Shown piece by piece: positions 43,679 to 56,500 of a stretch of DNA of 64,000 nt; position 1 is the first letter of the stretch, and each line of letters begins with the position of its first letter. This DNA comes from CAIXSC01 sp046349915 (GTDB lineage Bacteria > Planctomycetota > Planctomycetia > Pirellulales > Pirellulaceae), in contig JAXMBL010000004.1 of NCBI GenBank assembly GCA_046349915.1, positions 620,001-684,000 on the forward strand. The letters are read 5' to 3'. Under the pieces are notes generated by a model. The model saw only the letters and a list, made by a program, of their open reading frames with translations. It made no database searches and was not told where the DNA came from. A program made the position numbers and the translations under genes.

Positions 43679-46600
43679 ATGCAAATCAAGTCCTGCCCAG
43701 CCGCCAACGAACTGAAGTCGTTCGTGCGATGCGATCTGCCGGAATCGCAGTTGGAGGCGATCAACGCCCACCTGCAGGAATGTCCACAGTGCGAAGCGAC
43801 GGTCGAGGGCTTGGAACGACAAGGCGATACCGTCGTCAATCGCTTACGCCGCTCGGCCTCCCAGCAGTCCTATGCGGGCGAGCCTGAGTGCCAGGCGCTG
43901 CTCAACACGCTGGTCGAGGACGCGACGCTGGTTCATGCCCCGGCCGCCGCCGGCAGCCCAACCGTGGGCGACCCCGTCCCAGTTCGGGGCGGCGATGCGA
44001 ACAGTCCGGATCGACTCCGCGATTACCGGTTGCTCGACAAGCTGGGTGAAGGGGGCATGGGCGCCGTTTATCGAGCGCAGCATCTGCGTTTGAAGCGGAC
44101 CGTGGCCGTGAAGATCCTGCCTTCCAACCGGTTGTCCGACCCGCAGTCGGTGGCGAGATTCGAGCGCGAAATGGAAGTGCTCGGGCAGCTCAATCATCCC
44201 CACATCGTCCAAGCGCTCGATGCAGGCGAACACGATGGACGGCACTACTTGGTGATGGAGTACGTCGAGGGGCTCGACTTGGGCGTGATTGTCAAGACGC
44301 AGGGGCCGCTGAGGATCGCCGACGCTTGCCGGGCGATTTCGGAAGCGGCGCTTGGCCTGCAATACGCTCATGAGCACGGCTACGTGCATCGCGACATTAA
44401 ACCGTCGAACCTGATGGTCGCCCATCGCAACTCGACGACCGACGGATCGGCGCACGTCAAGATTCTCGACCTCGGGCTTGCTCGGGCGCTCGCCGACGCT
44501 CCCACTGCTAAGGACGGCGCTGTCGAGTTGACGGCGACCAGCCAAGTCATGGGGACGCTCGACTATATGGCGCCCGAACAAGGAGGCGATGCGCATCAAG
44601 TCGATATTCGCGCGGACATCTATTCGCTGGGTGCGACACTCTACAAATTACTGACGGGCCATTCTCCCTTTGCCGAATACGGGCATAAGCCGCCGATGCA
44701 GCGATTGATGGCGATGGCGGCCAGCGTCCCACCGCCCGTGCAGTCGAAGCGAGCCGACATTCCCGCGCCGCTGGCCGTGATCGTGCACCGTATGCTGGGC
44801 AAGCAGCCCGACGAACGATTTGCGACGCCCGCCGAAGTCGTGACGGCGTTGGCGCCGTTTTGCGAGGGCGCCGACCTGGGGGCCCTGCTCGTCGCGACTG
44901 CGCCGAGCCGCGAGGCACGGTCCGCGCCGACCCATGCACCGGCTCAATCGCCGACCTCAGCGCCAACTCGAAACGCTTCGCAAGGAAGAGTTGGTGGTCG
45001 ACCGCGTGCGCCACTTGCCGTTGCGCTTTCGTTCGGCGCCGCGGCACTGGTCGCGTTGGGAGTCATCTTGGCCGTGGCGACTCGTCACGGCACGGTGATC
45101 ATTGAATCGCCCGATGGCAAGCTTCCCGACGATGTTCGCGTCGCGGTTGCTCAGGGCGGCGAGGAGGTGGCAGTACTGCAAGCCGACAACCAATGGTCGG
45201 CCAAAGTGGTGAATGGCGAGTATCAGTTGCAGGTGCGAGGGGGAGACGATCGCTTCGAGCTACAAGACTCGCGAGTCCAGGTTTCCCGCATGGGCCGCAG
45301 GATTGTCGAAGTACACGTGAAGAAGCCGGCGGCGGAAGTGACGCGGCCGAACGCAACGAACGCCACCAGCGCGGTGGCGAGCGGCAATGCAGATCCCACG
45401 ACATCAGTGATGAAAGCGAAAGATCCCCCCGCGTCCACTCGTTCCCAGGCGGCGGTGGCGAGTGATCGACCTTTCGTGCTGGTCCGTGACGGCCAGTTGA
45501 TACGAGCATTCAAGTCGCTGATGGGCGCGATCGCCGATCAGAAATCGGGCGACGTGATCGAGGTGCGTTCCAACGAAGCGCTGGTCGTCGAACTTCCCTC
45601 GCCAACGCCCGAATTGTTGTCAATTCGAGCCGGATCGGGATTCCGGCCGCGCTTGCGATTTAAGCCGTCGGCGAGCAGTACGGCCATTCCGGCGTCGGCG
45701 CGCTGGAGCTTCGCGGGGTGCGATCTGGATCTGCGCCAAGTGCAACTCGCTCTCAACTCGCCGGAGGGAGCGGCCGAGTGTCAGCTTGTCGACTGCGGCG
45801 TGTGGGGGGGCGCATTCGGGGGCTGGGCGAAGTTCACCGCGACCGACTGCATCTTGATCTTTAGTTCAGAGGGCGGATTCTATTCCTCGCCGCGTCTCGA
45901 ATCGGAAGTCGTCCTGGAAAACTGCGCTCTACAAAATCGGTATTGGTTTTTTACCGTCAGCCAGGGGACGCATAAGTTAGTCCTACGCCATTGCACCTAT
46001 TACGAAGTGGATGGCTTTTCACCGAGTATGGTTCGGGTCGCTGAAGGCGCGATGGCCTCCATCGAAGCGTCGCACTGTGTGTTTCACCGCTATTCACAGA
46101 ACTCCAACTTGATCGTTCCCGGCGATCTGCCTCGAGTGACTTGGAATGGGAATAACAACTGTTTCTCAGGGCACTTCTCGGCCATTGGCGAACTACAACC
46201 TGACGGCAGTTGGAAAACCCTGGCCGAGGGACTTGCCAATTGGAAGAAGCAACTGAAGGGCTCGGAACGCGATTCGATTGAACGACCGCTGTTGGCCCTT
46301 GAGTGGGGACGCATTCAGCGTCTGGGAGAAGGACGACTGGCCGAGATCGCTCGCGCGGTCCAGCCGCTGTTGTTTGGCGCCGAATCGCAAGCGATCGGTC
46401 CTGACTGGTCGTTCGTCGGGGCCGGGGACGCGTACGTTCGAGCACTTGCAGCCGCGGGCCGACCGGTCGCGGAGGACGAACTGCGGCCAGAACAACTGCC
46501 GGGCGGCCCTTTCAGGTTGCTGGTGGAAGGCGCCGAGCCCCGCGGGTTTTCGTCGATCACCGCGGCACTGGCCGAGACGCCCGCCAAAATGGCCACTCCC

Positions 46601-47425
46601 GTCATCATCGAAATTCGGGGAGATGGCCCCTTCCCCGTGGAGACGGTCGAAGGCAAGTCCCGGCGGATCGTGTTGCGAGCGGCGCCCGGCTTTCGACCGA
46701 AATTCGACTCGTTGGCCTTTACCGACGGGGCGCAGGTCGAGTTGGAGGGGCTGGTAATCCAGAACCAGCTCATTGTTTACGACTCGCCTCCGACATCGGG
46801 CAAGAACGACTCATCGAGCCCAATGGCGGCGAAGTTGATTCGGGCCATGAACTGCGAGTTTATTCAAGCAGACTCGAACATCACGGCACGGCTCGAATCC
46901 GAGTTGTTGAACTGTAGCGTGGGCTCGATCGAACTGTTACTGGAGCCAGCAAATAAACCGGCGATCCGGAATTGCGTCGCCGCGTGGATTGCGACGACGA
47001 CGATTGGCAAGGACGAGACGACCAAGCTCGACCAAGCCCCTCGGGCCGCAACGCTGCTCATCGAACGTTGCTTGCTGTTCCAGCCGGAACAGACGGTCAC
47101 GTGGATGCAGACGAGCCTGACGACGCGGACCCCGACGCGGATCGAAAGTCGCCGTTCAATCTACATCGCGCCGCTATGCCTCCTTGGCGCCCCGGAAATC
47201 GCGAAGAGGTGGTCGGGCGACGATAACTGGTTTCAAATGGACGGTGGATTTCTTCTGGGTGCAACCCCCGCCGACCTCGCCGAATTGCAGAAGATTTCGG
47301 CCTCCGACGCGAATTCTCGCCAACTGCTCCCTTGGCAGTTCGACCCGCGTCAATGGCGGATCATCTCGGATGAACCGCTCGCCCAAGGCGTCGATACGAC
47401 TCGACTGCGCCGCACGACGCCGTAG
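43679..47425 (+). CDS. transmembrane Ser/Thr protein kinase with zinc-finger-like N-terminus and beta-helix-like exterior
   Basis: 1248 residues from ATG 43679 (GGAGG before it); ATG 43637 is an alternative. The N-terminus has the H-x3-C-x2-C of anti-sigma zinc fingers (HLQECPQC). The kinase domain (residues about 115-385) has GEGGMGAVY, VAVKIL, HRDIKPSN near 237, DLG in place of DFG, and the APEQ block. A membrane helix (PLAVALSFGAAALVALGVIL) lies near residue 450. The exterior of about 750 residues has two similar parts, each opening with a PFxLxxxG region and carrying short repeats like a right-handed beta-helix. It probably senses an outside signal and modulates the ECF sigma. Confidence 0.88.
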   Translation: MQIKSCPAANELKSFVRCDLPESQLEAINAHLQECPQCEATVEGLERQGDTVVNRLRRSASQQSYAGEPECQALLNTLVEDATLVHAPAAAGSPTVGDPVPVRGGDANSPDRLRDYRLLDKLGEGGMGAVYRAQHLRLKRTVAVKILPSNRLSDPQSVARFEREMEVLGQLNHPHIVQALDAGEHDGRHYLVMEYVEGLDLGVIVKTQGPLRIADACRAISEAALGLQYAHEHGYVHRDIKPSNLMVAHRNSTTDGSAHVKILDLGLARALADAPTAKDGAVELTATSQVMGTLDYMAPEQGGDAHQVDIRADIYSLGATLYKLLTGHSPFAEYGHKPPMQRLMAMAASVPPPVQSKRADIPAPLAVIVHRMLGKQPDERFATPAEVVTALAPFCEGADLGALLVATAPSREARSAPTHAPAQSPTSAPTRNASQGRVGGRPRAPLAVALSFGAAALVALGVILAVATRHGTVIIESPDGKLPDDVRVAVAQGGEEVAVLQADNQWSAKVVNGEYQLQVRGGDDRFELQDSRVQVSRMGRRIVEVHVKKPAAEVTRPNATNATSAVASGNADPTTSVMKAKDPPASTRSQAAVASDRPFVLVRDGQLIRAFKSLMGAIADQKSGDVIEVRSNEALVVELPSPTPELLSIRAGSGFRPRLRFKPSASSTAIPASARWSFAGCDLDLRQVQLALNSPEGAAECQLVDCGVWGGAFGGWAKFTATDCILIFSSEGGFYSSPRLESEVVLENCALQNRYWFFTVSQGTHKLVLRHCTYYEVDGFSPSMVRVAEGAMASIEASHCVFHRYSQNSNLIVPGDLPRVTWNGNNNCFSGHFSAIGELQPDGSWKTLAEGLANWKKQLKGSERDSIERPLLALEWGRIQRLGEGRLAEIARAVQPLLFGAESQAIGPDWSFVGAGDAYVRALAAAGRPVAEDELRPEQLPGGPFRLLVEGAEPRGFSSITAALAETPAKMATPVIIEIRGDGPFPVETVEGKSRRIVLRAAPGFRPKFDSLAFTDGAQVELEGLVIQNQLIVYDSPPTSGKNDSSSPMAAKLIRAMNCEFIQADSNITARLESELLNCSVGSIELLLEPANKPAIRNCVAAWIATTTIGKDETTKLDQAPRAATLLIERCLLFQPEQTVTWMQTSLTTRTPTRIESRRSIYIAPLCLLGAPEIAKRWSGDDNWFQMDGGFLLGATPADLAELQKISASDANSRQLLPWQFDPRQWRIISDEPLAQGVDTTRLRRTTP

Positions 47426-47478
47426 CCGATCGTCTAGTGAAATCGCTCACTCCAGCCGCTTCCGCGGCTGACGCGGAC

Positions 47479-47503
47479 CCTTGGCCTCTGCTGACGGCCA
47501 AGG
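47479..47503 (+). terminator. hairpin between kinase and Rhs genes
   Basis: CCTTGGCC pairs with GGCCAAGG around a 9-base loop, in the 114-base gap upstream of the giant gene. ACTCCAGCCG occurs on both sides. There is no U-run. It could be a terminator or a leader structure of the Rhs mRNA. Confidence 0.4.
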
Positions 47504-47539
47504 CGACTCCAGCCGTCCATCTCCAGGAAGGATCTCATC

Positions 47540-50500
47540 ATGCATCGCCCATCCAACAAGTATTCAGCCCGCCGAGTTCCTCACGCTACTCGTCGTACTC
47601 AACGTAAGTTGCTCGAACGCCGATCCCTTTTCTTAGAACGATTGGAAAACAGAAACCTGTTCGCGACCGTCTCCGCGATCAACTTCGCCGACGAAAGTTA
47701 CTTCGGCGACACTTCGGGAGGCGACTCGGTGCTGGCGAGCGCGACGAACCTTGGCCCCTCCGTGACCGCCGACGGGCAGCGCATCTTATTCCAAAGCGCT
47801 GCTCCCGATCTTGTGCCCAACGACTTCAATAACGCCACCGATGTATTTCTTTACGATCGCGGGACCGGCGCGGTGACGCTGGTCACCGGCAATGCTCAAG
47901 GGACGCGAGCGTCGCAGCGAGGCGGGTTTGATGCGGTCATGACGCCCGACGGACGGTATGTCGTCTTTCGCTCCGACTCGAACGATATGACTTCGAACCC
48001 GATCAATAATTTCTTCTTCGGCCAGCACCGTATCTTTTGGAAGGACTTGGTGACCGGCGAGGTGCGTCAAGTAAACGTGACGCCAGACGGAGCGGACACG
48101 GGCGCCGCCGACTCCGCCTCGATCAGCGACGACGGTCGGTATGTGTTGTTCCGCAGTCTCGAGGGGAACGCCATCACTCCTTCCGCCGGGATGACTTCGA
48201 ATAGTCAGTACTTTCTGCGAGATATGACAACGGGTACGACCGAGTTGGTCAGTCGCACCGCCGCCGGACAATTCGCGAACCGAGGGATGGGCGAGGGACG
48301 CATCAGCGGCGACGGCTCGACCGTGGTGTTCGAAACCGACGCCGACGACCTCGATCCTCGCGATGCCAACACAGCGAGCGACCTGTTCGCCTACGACGTT
48401 GCTACTCGTCAAGTGCGACTGGTCACGGTCAGTGCCGATGGCTCGGCGGCAGCGGGCGGTCAGCCGGTGATCGGTCCGCGGCCGATTTCGGCCGATGGTC
48501 GCTATGTCGTCTATCACGCGTTCGAGACGACCGCGGTCACTCAGAATACGGCCTTTCAGCGGAACGCATTCCTGTTTGATCGCGTGACGCAAACGACGAC
48601 TCTGTTGAGCGCAAACGTCGATGGCGACTCTGGAACCGATGGAATGAACGTCTCCATCACCGCGAACGGCCAATGGGTGACGTTTCTCAGCGGGGCGCCC
48701 GAGCTACCTACGGGCGTCGACGATTCGAATAACAATACCGATGTGATTCTGTCCGACGTGAGAAACTTGTCGGCGATAACGCATCGGCTGGTGAGCGCGA
48801 ATGCGGCCGGAAACAATGGCGGCAACGACCATTCGGGGCAGAGCCAGTATCCGTTCGACTTCTCTGGTGGTTTCCCGCAAGCGACGCCTGACGGCCGTTT
48901 CGTCGTCTTTGAAGGGTCCGCGACCGACTTGGCGTCGGGCGTGACCGACGCGAATGACGGTTTCACGGCCGCCTTCGGCAACTTTCGCCGCGACGTATTT
49001 GTCCGCGACACGCTGCTCGGGCAGACTCGTTATGTCAGCATCTCGCCCAGTGGCACGACCAGCGGCAACAATGGTTCGTACACGCCCGTCATCAGTGCCG
49101 ATGGATCGATCGTCGCATTTGAAAGTCTGGCCGACGACCTAGCGCCTGGACAGACCGACGGCAATCGTCGGAAGGATGTGTTGGTCCGCGATTTGAACAT
49201 CAACGTCACGGAACTGGCGTCGGTGCGTTCGCCCTTCTTTCCCACGGAGATCGTGCCGCCAGACGGATATCAATCGCTGCAAGCGGTGACGCCTGATGGA
49301 CGATACGTATTGTTCACCGCCTTGAGTCCTGAGCTAGCGCCCGAGATCGAGAATAGCAGCGCTCCGAATCTCTACCTTGCCGACCGCACGACTGGGGCTA
49401 TCGAACTAGTTTCTCTCCTGCCCGACGGTTCGGCCGCGGGTTCGGTGGGGTCGGCTTCCGCGATCAGCGCGGACGGTCGCTTCGTTGCCTTCTGGAGCGA
49501 GGCGGCGCTCAATGCCGACGTTGATCCCGTCGGTCGGCCTCAGCTTTATCGGCGCGACTTGATCACGAGGACGACGGTCATGGTCACTGTGTCGACCAAT
49601 CCAGAGCAGGGATCAGTGATCTCTTCGTTTGGCGGCGAACAAGCGGTGGCGATGAGCGCGGACGGTCGATTCATCACTTGGCACTCGGATGCTGGCGACT
49701 TGATCCCAGGATTCGTCGACAACAATGGCGCCGGGGTGGATGTATTCGTCCGCGATATGGCACTCGGTGTGACTCGTTTGGCGAGCCATGCGGCGTCAAG
49801 CTTGACCGCCTCAGGCGATGGCACTTCGCTTAGCCCACAGATTTCAGCGGATGGTTCGCGAGTGGCATTTCTGACAGCGGCGACCAACGTTCAAGCGGGA
49901 GTAACCGATGTCAATGGCGAAGGTGATCTCGCGATATTCTCATGGGCTGATGGCTCGGTGAGGTATGCCAGCGTCACCCCAGCAGGCACGTCGACGGGAA
50001 ATCTGGGAGTGGTCCTCTTCGATCTCGCGAGCGGCGGAGAATTCGTCGCATTTCAGTCCCGTGCGTCGAATCTGACAAGCATCAACACGAACGATAACGA
50101 TACGGCGTACCGTCGTGACCTCGTTACGGGGGAGACGGATCTTGTCGCCATCGATATGGAGGGTGGTGCGGCCAACTCAGCGGCGTGGTGGCCGTCGATC
50201 AGTGGGGATGGTCGAGTGGTGATCTTCGAGAGTCGAGCCACCGACCTGGTGACAATCCCGATCCCGCAGTTCAGCACACAGGTATACGCTCGCGATTACG
50301 GCGGCGCCACGCCCGTAACGTCGCTGGTCACCGTGCGAGTAGATGGGACCGCGGGTGCGGCCGGAGATTCCAGCGCCGGCGCCACGTCAGGTCCCATGGC
50401 ACGCATCACGGACGATGGGAGGTATGTCGCGTTCTTGAGCGAGTCGGATGAACTGACCACCGAATATGTGGACGCGAACGGCGGCTTCGCGGCGGATCTG

Positions 50501-53500
50501 TTTCTCCGTGACTTGGCGATCGGTCGGACCGTATTAGCTAGCCCGTCGAACACCGGCACAACCGGGGCCGATGCAGGCATCGCCGCCGGACAATTCGGAC
50601 GCGCGGGCGATTACTTTATTGCCGCCAACAAGCCAGTCGTGGTGTTCGACAGTCCCGCCGCGAATCTGGTGAACGGCGATCGGAACGGCGAATCGGACTT
50701 GTTAGCGTTCGAGGTTGTCGGTGGTGGAGTAATCGCCGGTTCGATTTTATCTGATCCCAATGGCGACGGTGTTTCTTCGGACGCAGGTCCTGGGCCAGGC
50801 AACGCGCTACTCTTCAGCGCCAGCGGCGGTTATGTGCGAGTACCAAATCATGCATCGATCGATCCAACGGCCGCCGGGACGTTGTCCGCGTGGGTCAAGT
50901 TTGACTACACGCCGAGTGCTCTGAACCGAACGATGTCGATCGTTGGCACGCCTGGATACGATCAAGCCTTTGAACTGATCGGAGGCCCGGAGACGAACAA
51001 GTTCCGCTTCTACGCCGGTTCGGATTCGATCTTCGCGGAATCGACCACCGAGATCCAAGCGGGCGTGTGGTATCACGTCGCGGGGACGTACACCGCGAAC
51101 GGTTCTCTCAGACTCTACGTGAATGGACAACTGGAGGGAACGGTCGCCATTCCAGGCATCACGCGTACGGCGAGCGGCAACCCACTGGAGATCGGCGGCA
51201 GTTCGATCCGCTTCTTGGGCCAGCGCCTCGAAGGCACGGTGGACGAGGTGCAAGTATGGAACATCGCACGGTCGGCGAGCGATATTCAAGCGACTTTCAA
51301 CAGGCAACTGACGGGAACCGAGACGGGGCTGTCGGCCTACTATACGTTTGCCGAGTCGAACGGGCGGGCGGTGGTCGATCGCACGGGGAAGGGACGCGAC
51401 GGCGAGTTCGTTGGATACACGTCGTTGAGCGGCGGGCCGGTGCGATTGGCGTCCACTGCGCCGCTCACGGGGCCTGCGGGTCAGGCTGGTGGAGCCAACC
51501 TGGAGCCAGGGCTCGCTTACTGGAGGGTTTACCTTGATGCCAACGGCAATCGGTTGTTCGATCCCGGCGAGACGAGCGTGCAGACCGATGCGTACGGCGA
51601 GTACCGCTTTACGAACTTGGCCGCGGGAAACTACTCGGTGCGAGCGGTGCTGCCGAATGGTTTCCGGCAGACGGCGCCGCTGGGCGACCTGCGGTCGCGA
51701 TCGGTCACTTTGTCAACCGACGCCAGCCGTTCGTCCGACAACACATTCTTTGTGCAACGAGCGCCGGCCGACTTGGACGTGACGCTGGTCACCGCCCCCG
51801 CGACCGCGACGCCTGGTCGACCGGTGACGGTCACGTGGCAAGTGCGGAACGCGGGCGACTCGCCCGTCACGGCGGCCACTCAGGACGCGGTGTACTTATC
51901 GGCGGACGATACACTCGATTCGTCCGACCTGTTGGTCGCTACATTTTCTCGCAGCAGTCCCCTCGCGGCGGGTGACATCTATTCGGGGTCGGCGACATTC
52001 GAGCTGCCCGCGGTGGCGTCCGGCTCGTATCGCGTATTTGTCGTGGCGGATCGTCGCTATCAGACGCCGAACGAGAACAATCGGGCGAACAACATCGAAG
52101 CGTCGTCGGCGACGATGGCGGTGAGTGTCCCGACTTTGGCCGTTGGGGCGTCGACATCGGGAGTGTTTGCGCCCACCGATGCGAATCGCTACTTCCGCGT
52201 GAGCGTCGCTCGCGGTCAGACGGTAGTACTGACGCTCGACAGCGCGTCGGCCAGCGGCGCGACCGAACTGTTTCTCGCCCGCAACCGACTGCCGTCGTTC
52301 GGTGACTTCGACGACATATCGGTCGTCCCAGGTCCAGACCAGACGCTCGTCCTGCGCGATGCTCAGCCTGGCGACTACTATGTACTCGCGCGTGGCCGGT
52401 CGGGTGGAGCCGCGAGTGCGGCTTTCACATTGAGTGCAACGGCCGCCACGTTTGGACTTACTGGGATCGACACGCCCACCGGTGGAGCGGGCGGACGAGT
52501 GACCGTGGAAGTTCGCGGGAACCTGTTCACGCCGTCGACTGTCTTCACCCTCGTGCGCGGCGGCGTCAGCATCGCCGCCGCGACCGTCGACTTCCGCGAC
52601 TCGGGGTTAGCCTACGTGACGTTCGATCTAACGAGCGTGACGCCGGCGACGTTCGACTTGCGAGCGGTCGATGGCGCCAACCAGTCAGTGCTGTCGGCGG
52701 CGTTTCAGGCGACCTCGCCGCCGCTGGCCGTGGTGAATCCGTACGATATTCGATTGATCACTCCGGCTGCTCTGCGACAAGGTCGAACCAGTTCGGTGCT
52801 GGTCCGCTATACGAATACGACAAACGTCGACCAGCCAGCGCCTTTGTTGGAATTGCGAGCGAACACTCGAATTCGGCTGGCCGAGCAAGCGTCGTTCAGC
52901 GGCGCATTCAACGTCGAATCAGGCATCGACTTCTTGGCGATTGCATCGGACGGACCGGCGGGAGTATTGCGTCCCGGGCAGACGGGTGAGCAACGAATCT
53001 TCTTTCAGACCGAGCCGGGCGAGGGTGGAGTTGATATTCAGTTCTCTGTCAACATTCTCGATCCTCAAGGAGCGACGTCCGTCGATTGGAATGCGTTTAA
53101 GGCAGCGATGCGACCATCGACCGTACCAACTGATGCCTGGGATGCGATCTTTGCGAACTTCTTGAATGAAGTTGGCGCCACGACTGGCGACTACGTGCGG
53201 CTGCTCGGAGCGAATGCCACTTATCTCGGCAACTTGGGCATCCGCACGGCGGACGTGGGGAGGTTGATCGCGTTCGAAATGCTGCAAGCCAGCGCGGGGC
53301 TGATCGGCGTCCAGCCGGTCACCGTCACTGATGCGACGCTCGCGACTCCGGGTGCGGACCTGTTGTTTGTCCGCTCGTTCCGCGGCGATATCGCAGGACG
53401 TTATCAAGTTGGCCCCTTCGGTCGCGGCTGGTCTCACAACTGGGATACTGTCGCCGCGACGGATGGAGGCGGCAACGTCACGATTCGCCAAGGGAGTGGC

Positions 53501-56500
53501 TACCGATACTTTTCTAGGCTCGCGGATGGCAGCTATCTCGGCGCCGCTGCCGAGACCGCTGTGCTGACAGTCGTCGCCGGAAGGTATCAACTGCGAGCAG
53601 CCGACGGAACCGTGACTCAATTTCGCGCCGACGGGCGATTGGACTTCGTCGAGGACCGCAACGGCAATCGCGTCACCGCTGGATTCGATGGCGACGGGCG
53701 GCTCGTTACGCTTTCTCACAACACGGCCGGCGTGAATCTGACTTTGGCGTACAACGCCGCGGGGAGGATTGCGAGTCTGACCGAGTCGACAGGTCGGACC
53801 GTAACCTACGCGTACGACGTCGCAGGCCAGCACCTGACGGGCTACACCGATCGCTATGGCTCGCACAGCTACAGCTATGTGACTGGTCAGGGTAACGCAC
53901 GTGAGCACGCGCTGGCCGAGATTGCTTACGCGGACGGTACGCATCTGCGATTCGCCTACGATACGCTGGGTCGAGTGATCGAACAGAAGCAAGATGGGGA
54001 TCAGCTACGAGTGTCGTTCGCCTACGATGCCGCGGGGGGAGTTGCGATCACGCCTGACGCGAGCGGCCCAGTCTCGATTCTTTTCAACGACGCCGCGCGG
54101 CCAGAACTTGTCCGCGACGCTCTTGGCCGCACCACTCGGTACGACTACGACGCGAACGACCAGCTAGCTCAGTTGATTATTCCCAGCGGCGCGACCTATG
54201 CCTACACCTATTGCGCCTGTGGTGTGCCGACCAGCATCACCGATCCACTCGGACGCACGGTTCGTATGTCTTACGACGACGAGTATCAGAATCTCGTGGC
54301 GCTCACTGACGCCAAGGGAATCACGACCAATTATGGGTACGACGACCGTGGGAATCTGGCGGCGATCACGTACGCTGACGGATCGCGCGAGACCTTCACG
54401 GCCGACCCGCTGGGAAATGTTGCCGCGGCGAGCAACCGTCGCGGGCGAGCGATCAGCTATCAGTACGACGTTCGCGGGCGTTTGACGGGAAAGACCTTTG
54501 CCGATGGCGTTATGCAGACCTACGAATATGATGCACGAGATAACTTGATCAAGGCGACCGAAGACGGCCAGGATACGCTGTTCGAATACGACTCGGTCAA
54601 CGATACCCTGACTCAGGTGACCTACCCCAACGGTCGATTCCTGCGATTTGAGTACAACAGCGCGGGACAACGCACATCGAGCGTCGACCAAGATGGGTTT
54701 ACCACAAATTACGCCTACGACGCTCTCGGCCGACTCGACCGGTTGACCGACGGCAACGGGGCCTTGGTTGTCGACTACGATTACGACCCGGCCGGAATAA
54801 TTACTCGCCGCTCCAACGGCAATGGCACGGCCACGACATATGTGTACGACTCGGCTAATCAACTGATCGAGCTGACGCATCTCGCCCCGGGCGGGACCGT
54901 GAACTCGAAGTTCGTCTATGCGTACGACGTCGATGGCCAGCGAATCAGCAGCACGCTTACCGACAATACCGCGGCCACCGCCGACGGTACGACAACCTAC
55001 GGCTATGACGCGATCGGGCAATTGACGTCGATCACGCTGCCCAATGGTCGCACGATCGCGTACCAGTACGATGTCAATGGCAATCGGACACGGGTGGTCG
55101 ACAGCCTGTTAGGAACGACCGACTACGAGTCGAATGTTCTGAACCAGGTGACTCGCGCTGGCGAGACGACGTTTGTCTATGATCCCGATGGCAATCTGAT
55201 CCGTATTTCCGACGGCACGAGTGTCACAAGCTTCACGTACGACGACGAGAACCAACTGATCGCGTCGAACGGTCCGAATGGTTCTTTCCGGTACGAATAC
55301 AACGCATTCGGCGTTCGCGACGCATTCACTCACGATGGAGTGCGCACTGAGTTTCTGATCGATCCAACATCCGTGAATCGCGTGGCGGCTGAGTATGGTG
55401 CAGGCGGTTCGCTTTTGGCGAATTACCGAGTTGGCTTGGGTTTGGCGAGTCGAGTTGCGACTGGCGGCTCGACTTCGTACTACGACTTCGATGCCATGGG
55501 TAACACCGTCGGCCTGACCAACGCCGCGGGCGTGTACGTCAATCGTTACTCGTACTTGCCCTTTGGCGAGACCACGGTTGTCAGCGCGGGCGTGCCGAAT
55601 CTGTTTCAGTTTGTCGGCCAATTCGGCGTACAGACGCCCGGCGATGGTCTGAAACTGATGACCTATCGCAACTACAGTCCCTTGTCGGGGCAGTTCACTA
55701 GCGACGACCCGATTGGGATCGCAGGCGGAGATGTGAATGTGAGGCGGTTCGTCGGTAACCGGCCCATTCAGTTTGTCGATCCCCAAGGGACAGACGGTTA
55801 CTACGTCGACGCCAACGGGAATCTGGTCAAAGAGCCCGACAATCCCCTCATCGAATGGATGAAGAAAAAGATTGTGGATGACAAGCCGACAGACGGGCGG
55901 GACTACGACTTCCCAACTAGCCCTGATGCAAAGTCGCAGGGCGAAGGCTTCTTGAAGAACCAGAAACGACTCACCGACCAATTTGACGGATTCCTCAACT
56001 TGCCAAATTTCCGGCCTTGGGGCTCGCCTCCTGCCCCTCCTCCTCCCCCTCCACCGCCATCTCCTCCTCTTCCTCCTCCACCACCCGCCGTACCTCGCAT
56101 TCCATTCGGAGACTGGATCTCCCCGATCATCCGCGCGTTCGATCCCAACGACATCACCGGCCCAGCGGGCGTTGGCGCCGAACGGTTCGTGCGAGTGGCC
56201 GATCCGATGCCCTACACGATTCGGTTCGAAAATATCTCCACGGCGACCGCTCCGGCTCAGGAGGTGTTCGTCACGCACCAACTCGACGCCGATCTCGACT
56301 TCAACACCTTCCAACTGGGCGACTTCGGCTGGGGCGGCGTCACGGTCGATGTGCCCGACGGCTTGCAGTCGTTCATCACGAGCGTCGAAACTGCGAACCT
56401 GGACGGAAGTCCGCTGATCGTGGATGTCACGGTCGAATTTGTGGCGGCGGACGGTCGAGTGATCTGGACATTCCGTAGTCGCGATCCCCAGACGGGGCTG

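Noticed and set aside
56032..56095. Polyproline stretch as a frameshift or assembly fault
   Set aside because: The frame continues with sensible domains on both sides, so it is a normal linker.
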